Of a stretch of DNA of 64,000 nucleotides, positions 1-12,359 are shown in pieces. Under the pieces are notes generated by a model, which was not told where the DNA came from, did no database searches, and was given only the letters and a program-made list of their open reading frames with translations. This DNA comes from Breviolum minutum Mf 1.05b.01 (lineage: Eukaryota; Sar; Dinophyceae; Suessiales; Symbiodiniaceae). Position numbers and translations under genes: made by a program. Within the stretch, counting starts at the first letter, position 1, and every line of letters begins with the position of its first letter. The stretch covers positions 1 to 64,000 of the forward strand of contig DF241619.1 of assembly GCA_000507305.1 (NCBI GenBank), read 5' to 3'.

Positions 1-181
1 GTAGTGCCGATTATTGTTCCACTGTTACAGGGTTAAGGCATCCTTATGTATCAACATCATCTGTTGAAAACTGGAACATGTTGCTAAATTTATGTCAAGC
101 TTCACAATTCCAAAGCCTTCACGTTCAGCCACCTTTTTCAGCAGTCAAAACGGTGGTTTTGTTTGTGAATGAATGAATACA

Positions 182-275
182 CCCCCCGGAAGTTTAACAG
201 CAAACGCCCCTGAAAAATGATGGGAAAGGAATACGATCCGGCTTCCTTTTTTGGGTTTTGGTAGATTTTCAGGTT
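182..275. mobile_element. Family I element, one arm lost
   Basis: CCCCCCGGAAGTTTAACAGC, then ATGATGGGAAAGGAATACG as in 28106-28222; no matching right arm. Confidence 0.55.
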
Positions 276-1165
276 GGCTCCAGGGTATATTTTGACTGCT
301 ACGGTAATGACTATTTTGTCAAAGCATCATGTACTGTTTGGCAGCTGAAAAACCCATCAGGTGCGCCCTTCAAGGTCACCTTCAACAGTATCACACCTTT
401 GCAGTTTTTGGTAATGTAGTAATGAAACATCGCACGTCACATTTGATTCGCTCAAAATGTGATTCAAAAGTTGGCCATTGAATTTGGTTTCACAAAGAAA
501 TGTCCATCATTTGGAGTGGAATTCAGAAATTTGTTGACCTCGTTTTGCAGGTAAAACTATCTTTTCCTGCAAACCTGCGGAAGAAATGGCAATACTACGT
601 TTCATCTTCCTACAATGAAATGCAGTGGCTTTGCATACCCTAAAAATTGCAAGAGCATCCTTGAGAAAGGGATGCGAATGAGACTAGACGTCGAAAACAA
701 ATCCTATTCCAATAAGATCAACTAACTGGGTAGTATAATCCCCACAGAACTGGGTAGGACATTTCATCCCTAACAAATCCATCAAATCCCCTAATCAACC
801 AGGACCCCTTTTTGTTCATTGCTCAACTAAACTTTCATTAAAAACATCACCACCTTTTGGGAAAATCTCTTGCCGCTCCAAGCTGTCAACTTTTTGGTGA
901 GCCACCCATGACGCATCCATGGGACGAACGGCATATCTTACCTATTCATTGATCCCATAAAAATCAACCATTCATGTACCCATACCATCCATGCATGGTA
1001 TATCTATCTACATTTGCTTGATTTTTATGTTAAATTACTTAGGTCAATATACCATACATGAAATTGTATAGGGTAGGTATACATATGCCATTTTTTCCCA
1101 TACATTACATGCCTTTGTATGGTAAAATTCTCATGTCCTATGCCCCAAAATTGCCCAAACACCAC

Positions 1166-4100
1166 CTCTGCCACGGCTTCACCAATACATTTCAAAGGTT
1201 TCCCAGCAGCACAGCTGGCAATGGCAGCACTTAACGCTTCTCTCGTGGCAGTGACCAAACCTCTGCAGGTTGGAGCAGATTCAAATCGTCCCAGTTTTGT
1301 TGGGCGCTTTTTGTTCATGATTAAAACAAATCAAATCTGTGAAATCACCGTGTTTTGATGTTTCTAGGTGGTGGTTTTTCACCAACCCAATCTGAAAAAT
1401 ATGCGAACGTCAATTTGGATCATTTCCCCAAGGTTAGGGATGAACATCAAGAATATTTGAAACCAATTAGCTATACAGTAGTTTTTACTGAGGGGTCTTC
1501 AACCAATGGTGAATTGGTGGTGTGGGGTAGACATGCTGTGCCTTATTCACACGTTATTGGGTTTTTGGAGAATTTTTTGGGGAAATAAAAAAGAGGGTAC
1601 ATGAACTGAACAAACTACAAGTTACATATTTTGCTTTTTTTGTTCATGTCGAGTTTTTTTAAAAAAAATGGTACCTTTGACATTCCAAAACAAAACACAG
1701 AATTTGCGGCTGGGAGGGTTGAAACATCTTTCAATAAGCCATGTCTTGTGCATCCAAAGATGAAACTTCCCTCCCTAACGCTGAGTTGATTGGATTCTGT
1801 GTTGGATTGGGGTTTTAGCATCATCACCGGTGGGAACCGGAGTCACAGGCTCAAATATTTTTTTGAGTAATTCCATAAAACGAGTCATTTCAAAAAGATA
1901 TTTGGTACTTTTGTAGTAAAACAACCCACCAAAGAGTGGGGTGGCACTTACTAGAAATAAACGAGCCGTGCACTGATCTACTTTCGAGGTAGTATCAAGG
2001 ATCATCAATGCATATATAAAGCATTTGAAAAAGAAACACATGTACACAAAATAAAGTTTTTTGGGTGGTGGGGAAGGGTAGTAGTGTTTAAGGAGTATCT
2101 TTTTTGGTGGGGGAGTGGAGGAATCATCACTGACAAAAATCATCTCAGCAACTTGATATTAGTGAGACACCGGATTGCATCCCGTCCAAACAAACATTAC
2201 GATCAGGATGTAGACAAATGGAGGCATCTATGAATATAAATCAAATTTTCACGATGATATGAACAAAAAATAGCCTTCAAAAGTGCTAAAAGAACAATTT
2301 ACTGTAGACTCTTAGACGAATTAAAACGTCATATTATGAAATCATCAACTATATAATTACTATCACTATGCTAAAATACTAATAACAATTCCAATTAATT
2401 CGAGTCTTGTTTAAAGGTCCTTACCCTCCTAAAGTTTAACATGGAACCTGAAAATTAGTCCCTGGAAAAGGAGATGTCTATTAAACACCATCCATTTTTA
2501 GGTTCCATGTTAAACTTGGGGAGGGTAACCATCCAGTTTCTCTCAATTTCCCATCATCACCGGACAACCAAGTGACGTTGTCCAGTCGCATCCCCTGTAC
2601 CACAGATCCAGCTGCGCGCTGTGTCGGCATGGAAGCCGTTGAGATACAAGGTCACGTCCACGTTCACCAAATCGCCATCTTCCAGGGGTCGCAAGTCCTG
2701 AAAACTGAACTGTGTGTTTCCAAAAATAGGGGGAAAAAGCCCAAAATGGATGGTTTATAATGGAACACCCCATTAAAATGGATGATTTGGGGGTATCCCT
2801 ATTTTTGGAAACACCCAACCAACAAGAAAGACACAGAAAGCCAGGACCCACAGCCACAACAACCAACGAGAATGACAACGACAACTAACGACGACAACAG
2901 CATGTCATATTATGTTTGTTTTATGTTTGTGTTTGTGATAAATGAATTGAAGTAAAAATGTATGGTTTTTGCATATGTCATTTTCTCAAATGCTGGTCAT
3001 AGATATTTGAGAAGAAACAACCACGCCGACAACCACAACAAAGCAAAAGCAAAACAAATTGAAACGATCGGAACATAAGCAGAAGGAAGGATAGGTGTCC
3101 CAAAGAATCCAATTATGATTTACATCCATTGCCTATTTTCATTTACATCCCAGAAAACTAACATGTCCCCCTAAAAAGGGACGATTTTAATAGGAAAGAC
3201 ATCTGAACCAACCATTGATTTTCAGGGGACATTCGTTAGGTTTTTCAGGGGTGTATAACACGCACACCACCTTACCCCCCCCTTCCGTGCCGACAAAAAT
3301 TGCTGACGAGGTACAGGGATGCCATGACAAATCACTTCATTGATGCTGATCATCACACTCTTAGGAAAACCTGAAGCAAGAAGTTGATTTGGGGAGGATG
3401 GGTTGCTTGGATGTCCGGTTGGAAGTTAGGATCAATGGTTACCCTCCAGGGAACTAACATATCCCACCTTGGGAAAAGGAAAATCATCTTCAAAATGCCA
3501 TTTTTTGGGGATATGTTAGTTCCCTGGAGGGTAGTAAATGGGATATACCCTACTTATTAAATGGGGTACATTATTGGGGACATCCAAGTGGTGAATTATC
3601 GAAAAGTCTTGATCATTCCACAAAATATCATGTCCCACAGGATACCATGAACATGCAAATCTGGCCAAATTATGATATTTCACCAACCTAGGTTTCCCTG
3701 AAGTAAGGGGATTTCCTTTACTAAGCCACCATTTCGGGGTGAGGTCGTGTGAGGTCGCTATAGTTTGACCAGAACAAATGTAGGTATTCATTCATATATT
3801 TTATCTGGGTACACTTGATAATGCACCAACCCAAATCGTTGGGACTCATTTTGGGAGTCAGTTTCCCTTACATTCACAATTGAAAGTGAGGGAACAGGCG
3901 GTTGAGTGAAGAAATTGTTTGACCAAATGTATAGCTGAAGGTATGTAGGGCCCGTAATGGGGAAATGAGTCGTTCTGTGTTTTGTTTTTTTGGGGGGGAA
4001 TATATATGCATGTATCGTATCAGGTAGTGAGTCTGTAGATGTACAGGAATTTTCGCTGGTTGCAGTTGGAAAGATCCATGTTTTCATGGAATCAGATTGG

Positions 4101-7100
4101 TAAAGTCACTGGTTGCCAGTCCGTCAAGTCTCCCCAAAAAAAATCCACAAGAGTCAATCTACTCATCAAACTTAGGAATGATCAAACTCAGGAGAAAACC
4201 TGGAAAATGGCTGGCGAACCGTTTGAAGATCTTAGTTACTGCATGCAATTGCAAAGAAAAATCCAGCCAGCTATGTTAGTGTACCGGAATGTAACTTAGG
4301 ATGTTTGGTGGGTTCGAAATTCAACCCCACCCCCAAAAACAACAAACAAATACATATTGGGGGGTGAATTAGATTGATTGATAAAGATCCCCACAAAAAC
4401 AAAAAAAATCGGATTTTAAGAATTCGAAGACTGGAAAATCAGTGGACTTTCCATGACTTTCCGTCCCCAAATCTGGAAGATTCCCGGTCACTTCCAGCTT
4501 GAATTCACCTACAAAACCAAGTTCTAAAAGAGAAAAACGTTCACCCCCGAAGTTCCAAAGAAAAAAACAGTTCCCAACTTGTCCAGTTGACCAAAGAAAC
4601 ATCGCAAAGTTGTTGTTTTGCTTAAAATGTTTACATTCAAGGTGTGGTTTTTTCGTCCTTAACCCTAAGCTTCCAAACACCGAAGGTTTTTGGAGGTATA
4701 CTCCTGAAGCCCAAAATCCTACCCATCCTGACCGTTCACCTCAACAGGTGTTTGAAAAGAAAAGTCCGGACGCCTTTGTATTGAAGATCACTTGGATACG
4801 CTCCATGATCACCTCAGAAGGGGCAAACTTGGCGTGCCAAAAACCCAGGATTTTTTGCTAAACTGGGAGATTTTTTTAGAACTTGGAAAAACCCATCACT
4901 TTTTTGAGGTGAACCAGGTTAAACTTGGCGAGTATATATACAATTCCGGTGTACAAAAAAGAATCAGATGAACAAAAAATCATTGCTTTTACTGGTTGGA
5001 GTCAGGTTGACATATTTGTTGGAATGCATCCTGGAGAATCTTTTCATCTTAAGTCTATAGCTCTCAGGTGTTTGTTAAAAAACAATTGGTTTCAAGCAGA
5101 TTGCTGGAAGCAACAATTCTCTTCGATTCGTTGCGGATGTTTTTTTTCGACATGTGAATTTTCGGGGAGGGTGGAGGGGAAACAACCATCCCTCAAAAAA
5201 GGGGTATTTCCCATCGCAGAGCAAGGCATTGAACAGATTTTTTTCTTTCCTTTGAAGTTTGAAATCTTTTCTGAAAAAGACCATTTGTTGAAAGTAGCTT
5301 TGAACCCCCTACCCTACCCTTCCTCCCATATCTCCCATAATCATGGTTCAGTGAAATATTGGTCGTGTATCTCCAATTGTAGATGCCTTTCAACTACAGC
5401 CATTTTCCACTGAACCATGACTATGGGAGAAAGAGTGAATCAAGGCAAATCACTCAAACAAACTGTTGTTTTTGTTCAAAATCCGCACTAACAATACCTG
5501 TCAAACCATCATGGACCACTTCTCATCTCATACTTCATCCCTCTTAATAGACACTAGCTAACACTTGTTTGCCTTTCCTGCCCTTCGGACCAATCCTTCC
5601 CCAAAATGTGAACACAAATCCGTGGAGAAAGATTGCTGTCGGTTGGTTGTTTTGTTTCCAAATGATCTCGGATAAAAATGTCCCCCCCTAAAAACTAACA
5701 TGTCCCGTGAAAATCAATGGTTGGAAGATGTATTCCCTACTAAAATAGTCCCTTTTCAGGGGACATGTTAGTTTTCAGCGGGGTAAAAACGAAACAAAGA
5801 CCTCTTAAAGAATCCTTCCATCAAACTTGTCTCTTTCAAAAAACATGTCTTCTTCAGAAAACTGCACGATTGCAATCTACATCATGCCATCCGATCATCT
5901 TTTTAGATAAACCCAGCGGTTCCATGTTTGAAATATATTTTGATTAAAACCTTGAATTAATTGGTTTTTAAATTAACACACAACACCCCAAACAGCCAAA
6001 GTTAGTTTCAAGTGTTTCAATTGATTTTGATTGAGAGACTTGAAACACTTGAAAATTGAGACTTCTGTGAAGTTAAACAAAAACTAGTTGGTGGTTTCAA
6101 CCCCTTTGAAAAATATTAGTCAAAAATGGAAATCTTCCCCAAATAGGGGTTGAAAATAACAAAAACTGAAACCACCACCCAGGTTCAACAAAAACCATGG
6201 CACACATAAAGGTATGTAGCTCCTTATCCATCTCCTCCGTGGTAACGCCAGGTACGATCAAAGTCTCCGCTAAATCCAAGGCCCGATGGGCTAAACGTCC
6301 AGCTTCTCGCATCTTGGCGACCTCTTCCTCCGTCTTCGGTACGATTTGAGTATTCCACCAACCACGCACCTGTTTGTTTCAACAGAACAAAACGGGGTGA
6401 CCCCGGGAACAAAAAAACAAAACACCAAGCATTTGAAATGAAACACAAAAAAACGTGATGAGGTTTTTTTGAAGGTGGGGGTGATATGTGTGAAGATGGT
6501 CAGGTGGTGTTGTAACATTTGGTTTGTTGTGTTTTTGTGTTCCGTCTTTTGTGGTGCTGCAAGATTTGCTTCCGGGTGTTCGGTTTCGGATGATGAGAAC
6601 CACATTTGTAAAAATGTATTAGCAGCAGAATAAACATTTCCAGAGTTTTTTAGCAAATCGGTGTGTGTTGCCATCAAATGAATGTATATAGCAAGTGACC
6701 TATGCAAGTCTGTCAGACTGTAAAATCCCACGGTCTACAACAAAATCTACTCAGCCAAAGAGGATTTAAGTTCTATGTTTCGTACTCGATATGAGTGTTT
6801 CCAAAAATAGGAGAAAACCCCAAAAATGGATGGTTTATAATGGAAAACCATATTAAACTGGATGATTTGGGGGAAAAACCACTATTTTCGGAAACATCCA
6901 TATTATGTAATCCTCAAAAGTTTACAGTAACATGCATTTGGGATTCCAAGGCCCACCCTGGGGAAAAACCACAACGGATCCGTTGGCCACCTGATCAGGA
7001 TCCGCCACATAGGGTGGTGCTTCAATGCCTTCAGGTACCGGTTGTGCCGGCAGCACCTCCGCTTTCACCACCGCACGTCGTCGTAAACGTCGCGGCGTAT

Positions 7101-7167
7101 CCCGCGTCGGACGGAGATGGGAGGCGACCACCAGGCCGAGGGCAGTCAAGGAGACGCCTCCCAGTGG
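1166..7167 (-). CDS. map: Type I methionine aminopeptidase, organellar type (5 exons found, 3' end off the window)
   Basis: Removes the initiator Met from new proteins. Exons, in transcript order: 7167-6991, 6369-6196, 3370-3315, 2697-2577, 1260-1166. All five read in one frame when joined at GT-AG introns. Exon 1 ends in a basic stretch and LPAQPVPEGIEAPPY, which matches the linker before the catalytic domain in organellar MAPs, and has a hydrophobic segment (GVSLTALGLVVAS). Exon 2 carries KTEEEVAKMREAGRLAH and IVPGVTTEEMDKE. Exon 3 has FPKSV and CHGIP (metal-site His). Exon 4 has DGDLVNVDVTLYLNGF then HADTAR (two Asp ligands; Gly of the usual HGD is Ala). Exon 5 has LVTATREALSAAI. A micro-exon for the usual YPSPLNY segment between exons 2 and 3 was not located. 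The GHGIG and final Glu segments lie beyond base 1 or were missed. An intact gene is inferred because every joined frame stays open. Introns hold palindromic elements at 6790-6900, 6084-6181, 5675-5789 and 3436-3536. Confidence 0.85.
2436..2530. mobile_element. Palindromic element, family G, in MAP intron
   Basis: CTAAAGTTTAACATGGAACC...GGTTCCATGTTAAACTTGG; ends about 50 bases from MAP exon 2697-2577. Confidence 0.8.
2709..2816. mobile_element. Palindromic element, family B
   Basis: Begins GTGTGTTTCCAAAAATAGG and ends TTTTTGGAAACACCCA; 12 bases upstream of MAP exon 2697-2577. Confidence 0.75.
3150..3252. mobile_element. Palindromic element, family C, in MAP intron
   Basis: Arms AAACTAACATGTCCCC and GGGGACATTCGTTAGGTTT pair as inverted repeats around a TTTTAATAGGAAA centre. 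Confidence 0.7.
3436..3536. mobile_element. Palindromic element, family F, in MAP intron
   Basis: TACCCTCCAGGGAACTAACA...TGTTAGTTCCCTGGAGGGTA, a perfect 20-bp inverted repeat. Confidence 0.85.
5332..5431. mobile_element. Palindromic element in MAP intron, separate family
   Basis: TCTCCCATAATCATGGTTCA...TGAACCATGACTATGGGAGA, one mismatch in 20 bp. Confidence 0.75.
5675..5789. mobile_element. Palindromic element, family C, in MAP intron
   Basis: CCCCCCTAAAAACTAACATG...GGGACATGTTAGTTTTCAG, a near-perfect 20-bp inverted repeat; inverted centre relative to 3150-3252. Confidence 0.8.
6084..6181. mobile_element. Palindromic element, family A, at the donor of a MAP intron
   Basis: Left TTGGTGGTTTCAACCCC, right TGAAACCACCACCCA, with the family core GAAAAATATTAG. 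Its edge is about 15 bases inside the intron that begins at 6195. Confidence 0.8.
6790..6900. mobile_element. Palindromic element, family B, in MAP intron
   Basis: Ends GTGTTTCC...GGAAACA are inverted repeats. The inner halves (ATGGATGGTTTATAATGG / ATTAAACTGGATGATTTGG) also pair. It sits in the intron between MAP exons 7167-6991 and 6369-6196. Confidence 0.75.
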
Positions 7168-7368
7168 CTGGGAGGGAAGAAATCTGGGCGTTTCATCACC
7201 AGTTGAGATGGAGAAGATCCAACCATTCTTTTTCAGAGGGTTTCCATGTAATACTCATGGCCCATAAGTGGTTTTCAACGCGACAGATTTCTGAAGTGTC
7301 AACAGTATATTGGAATACTGGAAAAAATACAGTGCATATATACAATATTCATTGTGCAGCAACTGTCT

Positions 7369-7494
7369 AAGATCCCACCCACATACCCCTGGAAGATACC
7401 CCGGAAGTTTCACCAACAGTTTATGAAGGATTTCCTTTCGTTGTTGGGTTTTGGGGAAGTTTGGGGTATCTTCCCAGGGTATGTGGGCAAAATC
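7369..7494. mobile_element. Palindromic element, family K
   Basis: CACCCACATACCCCTGGAAG...TTCCCAGGGTATGTGGG; related copy at 55258-55385. Between the candidate and first recognised MAP exons. Confidence 0.75.
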
Positions 7495-8031
7495 ATTGAA
7501 ACTGCCTGCTTTTGCAAAAAAACATGGTGCAATTCATCAACGACTTGCACCAATCAGACCCATCTAACCTTCTCATTAGCCCCTCATCTGAAATGGGATA
7601 TGAATCTCGTCTTCTCCACAAAAAAATAAAGTTCGAAATGCCAACAAAAAAATGATGAAACCCAAACAATGATATACATGTATTATTTACATATCAAAAA
7701 TATCATTATGAATTACACATAGTTCAAGAAAAAACACATGATATCGAAAGGTCACCAATTCAGCCCTCCAAGCTGTCGAAATTCACAAAAAAAGGAAAAA
7801 CCGAGCAGCTGTACAAAACTTTCCCCCCACCCCCTCCCCCAAAAAAAACAACCATTTCTACATTACATAAACCCCACACTTACCTCACCCAAACATACCC
7901 AAACTTTAATCTATCAACTAATGTACAAACACTTGGGAGGGTGAATTCTTGTGTCACCTTTGTGAAATTTTCCACCCCCAAAAAAGCTCTGCAGAATTTT
8001 TCCAACAAAAACTCGTTCCCCCCCGCCTCCA

Positions 8032-8159
8032 CATCGCCACTTCGATGCCGCTGCGGCCCCGTGGGTCGACAGTACGTTGAAGGTCGGCTTCGCAGTCGGC
8101 TTCAAGGGGACCCGAGGCTTCGACACCGTGGGTATCGAGGAGATCAAGGAGATCTCCAT
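8032..8159 (-). CDS. Candidate first exon of the methionine aminopeptidase gene
   Basis: An ATG at 8159 opens a GC-rich frame beginning MEISLISSIPTVSKP and continuing through VPLKPTAKPTFNV and HGAAAASKWR. It is rich in Ser, Thr, Lys, Arg and Ala and poor in acidic residues, as in an organelle-targeting leader. It lies directly upstream of the recognised exons. The donor is unclear (several GT/GC options between 8050 and 8030), so phase with the exon at 7167 could not be proved. The plus-strand frame of the same DNA is also open (DSTLKVGFAVGFKG), so the strand is a judgement based on position. Confidence 0.4.
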
Positions 8160-8299
8160 TTTGGTGGCTACGGGTGATGTCCCTCTAACTTTTTGGAAGA
8201 TGATGCTGGGAAATTTTGATCATTCTTAAGCGTTTTCTTGGGTGAAAAAAAAAATGAGAGTCTTTGTAAAAGTTGCTGTGTTTTTTTGTAAAATTCCAC

Positions 8300-10050
8300 C
8301 CCCCCTTTGTTCAAAGATGAGTTGTTTCTCGTCAAATTGGGAATCATTTCTCCATATACTTTGAGTAAAAATTCCCAAAATATTTCAAAGTACCACCTTT
8401 AGCTATAGTTGTGTTATAGATTGTATATAGAGTTTTTTCTGCTTTCCAAACATAAATATCATCCCACTATTTGCATTGGAAGTTCTTTCCACCTGAATTT
8501 GCGCAATGTTTGCAGTCTGAGAGGCATTGTTAAGATTGTAAACCCTCGAAGTCGTTCAGAACCATTTTGAAAATGGTACAAACAGACACAACCTGGAAAT
8601 CTAACGAATGGAGTACCCAAAATAATGTTTTGAAACATGTTTAATAATATCCTTTCAAACATGGCGTGTGTTGTTGGGTATCTAACTGAAATTTCAGGGG
8701 TTAAGTTCAGTTAGGGACGAAAATTCACACCCGTTGTCCTTGAACAATGGTAGAAACTCGGACTTTCTGGGACTTCTAAGCTTCCTCGGCAGTTGAGACG
8801 ACAAAAGTTTCCACTGGAAAATTCAAAAAAAAAAGGAAATCACAAGATGACATTGAAGATAAGAATCTTTCAAAAGTGCAGTTGCAAACTTAGGCTAAAC
8901 AAAATATGTATATAATATGATATAATATGTGTATATATATATATACGTAAATATGACATACTCATGGTGTGAATTCTGTTGTATTTCCTTGTATTTTCAG
9001 ACAAGCAGATGCGCAAGATCTCTTGAAAATGGTTTGAGCCAATCACGCTATGCCAAATGGCGACATGCGACGCACAGTGGGAATCAAATCAATGCGGCTT
9101 AGGTATTATCATATCCCACAAAAACTAAGGGAATAGTTGAGTCGCGGGATGTTTTTTTTTTCAGTGTTGTTAGGCGTTCTACATATTCTTTCAATACGTA
9201 TCTTGGACTGAAGTTCACTTCATCTTCAAAAATGGTTGACTTTAAAATTGGCAATTTCCAGGTGATTCAATTCGTGACCCTCTTTATCTATCCTCCTATT
9301 AGGAGGTCACTGATATAGCCATTGAAAAAGCGTCACTGGCGCGGCTAAACGTTGTTTCACCATTCCCAATTAAGGTCACAAACTCGCAGAATTCTGAGGT
9401 TCATGTATTATCATGACGGATCCATGGGATTGGTAATATCTACCTACCCTCCACTGCAATCCATCTCCTAGACTCTTGAATGAGACTTTTGTTTGAAAAA
9501 AAACTAGGATAAAGATGTACTCAGATTCAGATTTGTTGATAAAATTACATCAGTTGTCCATCCCAGTCTTTGGTGTATAAATTCAAATTCTTACAACACA
9601 ATTATTTGAGAAAATGATGCCGTTCTACTTCACTGCACTGTGATATACTGCTTTTCGCCTGGAAAAAATATCTGTTAAGATAAAAAAAAAAGCAACGCCA
9701 CAAACACCACCTGAAAAACACTTCCTCAACGTTCAATGTGTTTTCTTTGGTTTCTTTCTTCCCTTTTTCACCACTTTTTTTCAATAGGCAAAACATCATC
9801 TTGCATTACTGGGATGTCTGTGGTACTCGGTAACTAGGTGGTAAAAGAATCTTATAATCCCTATAATAAGTAAGTTATAAGTCCCCTAAATTGGTGTTGC
9901 AAACCAACTTTCCAACTAGAAACTTACTAATCTTACTATCTTTCCATGGACACACCCATAGGATCCATGTATGGTATATTTACCTACATGGATAGTTGAT
10001 TTGTATGGTAAATATGTAGGTAAATATTACCAATCCCATGGATCCTAATT
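8300..10050. other. Gene-poor stretch between MAP and the next candidate exons
   Basis: AT-rich, with a TA run near 8930. Two short minus-strand frames (RIDLIPTVRRMSPFG near 9090-9040; APVTLFQWLY near 9345-9310) have splice-like edges but are too short to call. Confidence 0.4.
9944..10047. mobile_element. Palindromic element, family D
   Basis: CATAGGATCCATGTATGGTA...CCAATCCCATGGATCC; the inner TTTACCTACAT/ATGTAGGTAAAT also pair. Confidence 0.8.
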
Positions 10051-10189
10051 ATGGGATTTTTTTGGTTGTTCTCCAAAAAATATGAGTCAAAGTGGGTTCA
10101 TCTTCCCCCAAGGTTCGGGGTGAAAATAACAAGTAAACCCACCACCCAACTATAGTTTTTGAAGGTCCACCGTTGTGTTTTTGTCTCAC

Positions 10190-10300
10190 CTCCCTTCCAC
10201 CACGGTCGTAACGTAACAACCCTTCCACCGTTCCACCGTTCAAAGGACCTCCAACCGTGGTCGTAGAGGTGGTGCGGGCCGAGCCACTGGGCGCATGAAC
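10190..10300 (-). CDS. Candidate internal exon of an unknown gene, two possible frames
   Basis: Acceptor CCAG|G at 10301. One frame (VHAPSGSARTTSTTTV) stays open to a strong GAG|GTGAGA donor at 10189. Another (FMRPVARPAPPLRPR) ends at GAG|GTCC, 10249, and is the one in phase with the exon at 10485-10576. I cannot choose between them from sequence alone. Confidence 0.35.
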
Positions 10301-10484
10301 CTGGATGAACATCCATCATCATTTTAGAAAGCCCCTAAGGGATCCAATTGGCGAAAAAAAACCTTACGTCATGATGATGAGCTGATTGTTTCGGGTGTCC
10401 TGAAATAAAACCATGCACCTCCAAGTTTCGCCCATCAGTCCGGGCCGTTTTTTGGTCAAACTTGGATCGTTTCAATCCGTTTAC

Positions 10485-10576
10485 CTCGGTCCCTCCGATC
10501 CGCTGAGTTCCCCGGGCTCTAAGACCATCCGTCGTTCCTGTTGAGCTGCCAAGTCAGGCGTTTCCAAATATTCCGC
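10485..10576 (-). CDS. Candidate internal exon of an unknown gene
   Basis: Acceptor GTAG|G at 10577 and donor GAG|GTAAAC at 10484 bound 30 codons: AEYLETPDLAAQQERRM, then VLEPGELSGSEGP. The DNA is GC-richer than its flanks. Its end phase (two bases, AG) fits the next candidate exon at 10300 if that is read as RFMRPVARPAPP. Family not recognised. Confidence 0.4.
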
Positions 10577-12271
10577 CTACGGATCCCCACGGATCCCATG
10601 CGATCGTTGCAGCAACTCGAGTTGGTGATGGATGAATTTGTTTGAAAACGTTGAAAACAAATTTAATACCTTAAAAGCTGTTTTGTTTGGCAGTGTCAAA
10701 TCTGAAACATATTTATGCATATATTCATGGTATAATGATACATTAGGGGTTGGATTTTAATTAGGAAAAATGTACCTGTAAGTGCTCCAAATACCTTTTG
10801 AGGATTGGTGTTTTCCTCCCGAAACTCGCTCCAGATATCCGGAATTGCTTGCAGATGGTGGGGGTGGATTTTACAGGTTCAACAAGGAAACCATGTTTTT
10901 GGAAAGATTAAACCAAAAAAAAGTTGAACATTCAGAATCTTTACCTGTTCTGTTCATTGGGGGGGGGCCCTCCACCATGCAGAAACTTCATACAGTAAAT
11001 CCCTAATATTTGAGTTTCGTTAGTCCACAAATGCAGAATTTCATTGGGGTAAAAACCCCACATTTCTCCTACTTGGATGTCCCAGGAAGTTAGTAAATGG
11101 TTAGTAAGTGGATTATAACCCCAATATACCCCATTTATAAGTAGGTTATAACCCATTTACTAACCATTGATCCTAACTTCCTGAAACATCCAAGTAGCAA
11201 TAGAGCCGTGGCGTTTCTACAGAAACGCCATCTGACCGTCCCCAACATCCATCGATTCCAGCGTTAAATCCAACACATCAACTCTGGGGACCCTTCACCC
11301 ATGGGTTCATCAGCCGGGATGTGGGCTGTTTTCGGCATATGAATTCCATTTGGTGCTTAAGGAAACACAAACATCCAAAACATGCATAAAATTACAAAAA
11401 GGGGGTTGTTTTTGTTTGACAATAAGAAAAAAGTTGGAGTATTTTTGGATCAAAAAAAGTGTTCCGATGGTTTTCTGTGAAAAAAGAGTTGATGCATCTA
11501 CGCAGCTGCTGAGAACTGACCAAGCGGAAAAAATGGTATCCCCTGAGCAGTCGTTGAAGTCGTTGAGTCTGTCACGCCATGGATGTGTATGGAGATGTAT
11601 ATAGATTCAGATCCCTGAAAAAAAGGGATGATCCATTCAAAATATACCCAGGGTCCAGGGCTTTGGAAGTACATCGAATCTATATCATTTTGGCTTCATC
11701 TACCGCGGTGAAGATAAAACATATTTGAAACCATCACCTAGTTGTATTTTATACTCTACATAGATTTGGTTTGCAAAAAATCAACATTTGAAAAGTTGGA
11801 AATGGCACACGTTATTCAACTGTCGACTTGTCTTTCTGAGTCTTAGTCTTCCACATTCCCCCCGTCAGACATTCCTGGATTTCCCAAACATCAGAAAAAT
11901 GTACCCATCGAGTCGGAGTTTTGTTCGTCCCACCTTTTTGAAATGCCGAAAACCTTTCATTTAAAAAAAGATCTGGTTGGTGGGTTTTTCACCAACCCAT
12001 CTGAAAAATATGCGAACGTCAAAATGGGTTCATCTTTTGCAAATCCGGGATGAACATATAAAATCCAGTAATTGAAAAGTAGATGGCACAATCACAGTCC
12101 CTACATATTGGTTTGTAAGGAACCTTTACTTATCTATAGCTTTTGGTATCGGCAAGCCATCTACCTTTGACCTTCAAGGTATTTGAAACCACCACCGAAA
12201 CGAAACACTTCTATAGGACATTAAAGGGCTTTCAGAAAAGTTACCAGTATCCTGCAGCATTCACTGTGCTG

Positions 12272-12359
12272 ATATGGATGTTTCCAAAAATAGTGGTGGT
12301 TTTTTATTATAAATCATCCATTTTGGTGGTTTTTCCCCTATTTTTGGTTCAACACCCAT
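12272..12359. mobile_element. Shortened family B element
   Basis: GGATGTTTCCAAAAATAGTG...CCCCTATTTTTGGTTCAACACCCA; central part reduced relative to 36611-36716. Confidence 0.6.

Noticed and set aside
1975..1999. Frame resembling the MAP segment TARLFL before a strong GTAAGT
   Set aside because: The true segment is in exon 2697-2577, which joins directly to exon 1260-1166 in phase.
2543..2884. 113-codon minus ORF
   Set aside because: Different frame from MAP exon 2697-2577 joined to a family B element.
3855..3890. Possible MAP micro-exon for the YPSPLNY segment
   Set aside because: Only a few residues agree and the acceptor is missing.
7941..8177. Plus-strand coding frame over the MAP leader candidate
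   Set aside because: Open and GC-rich, but the minus-strand frame has an ATG and fits the gene next to it.
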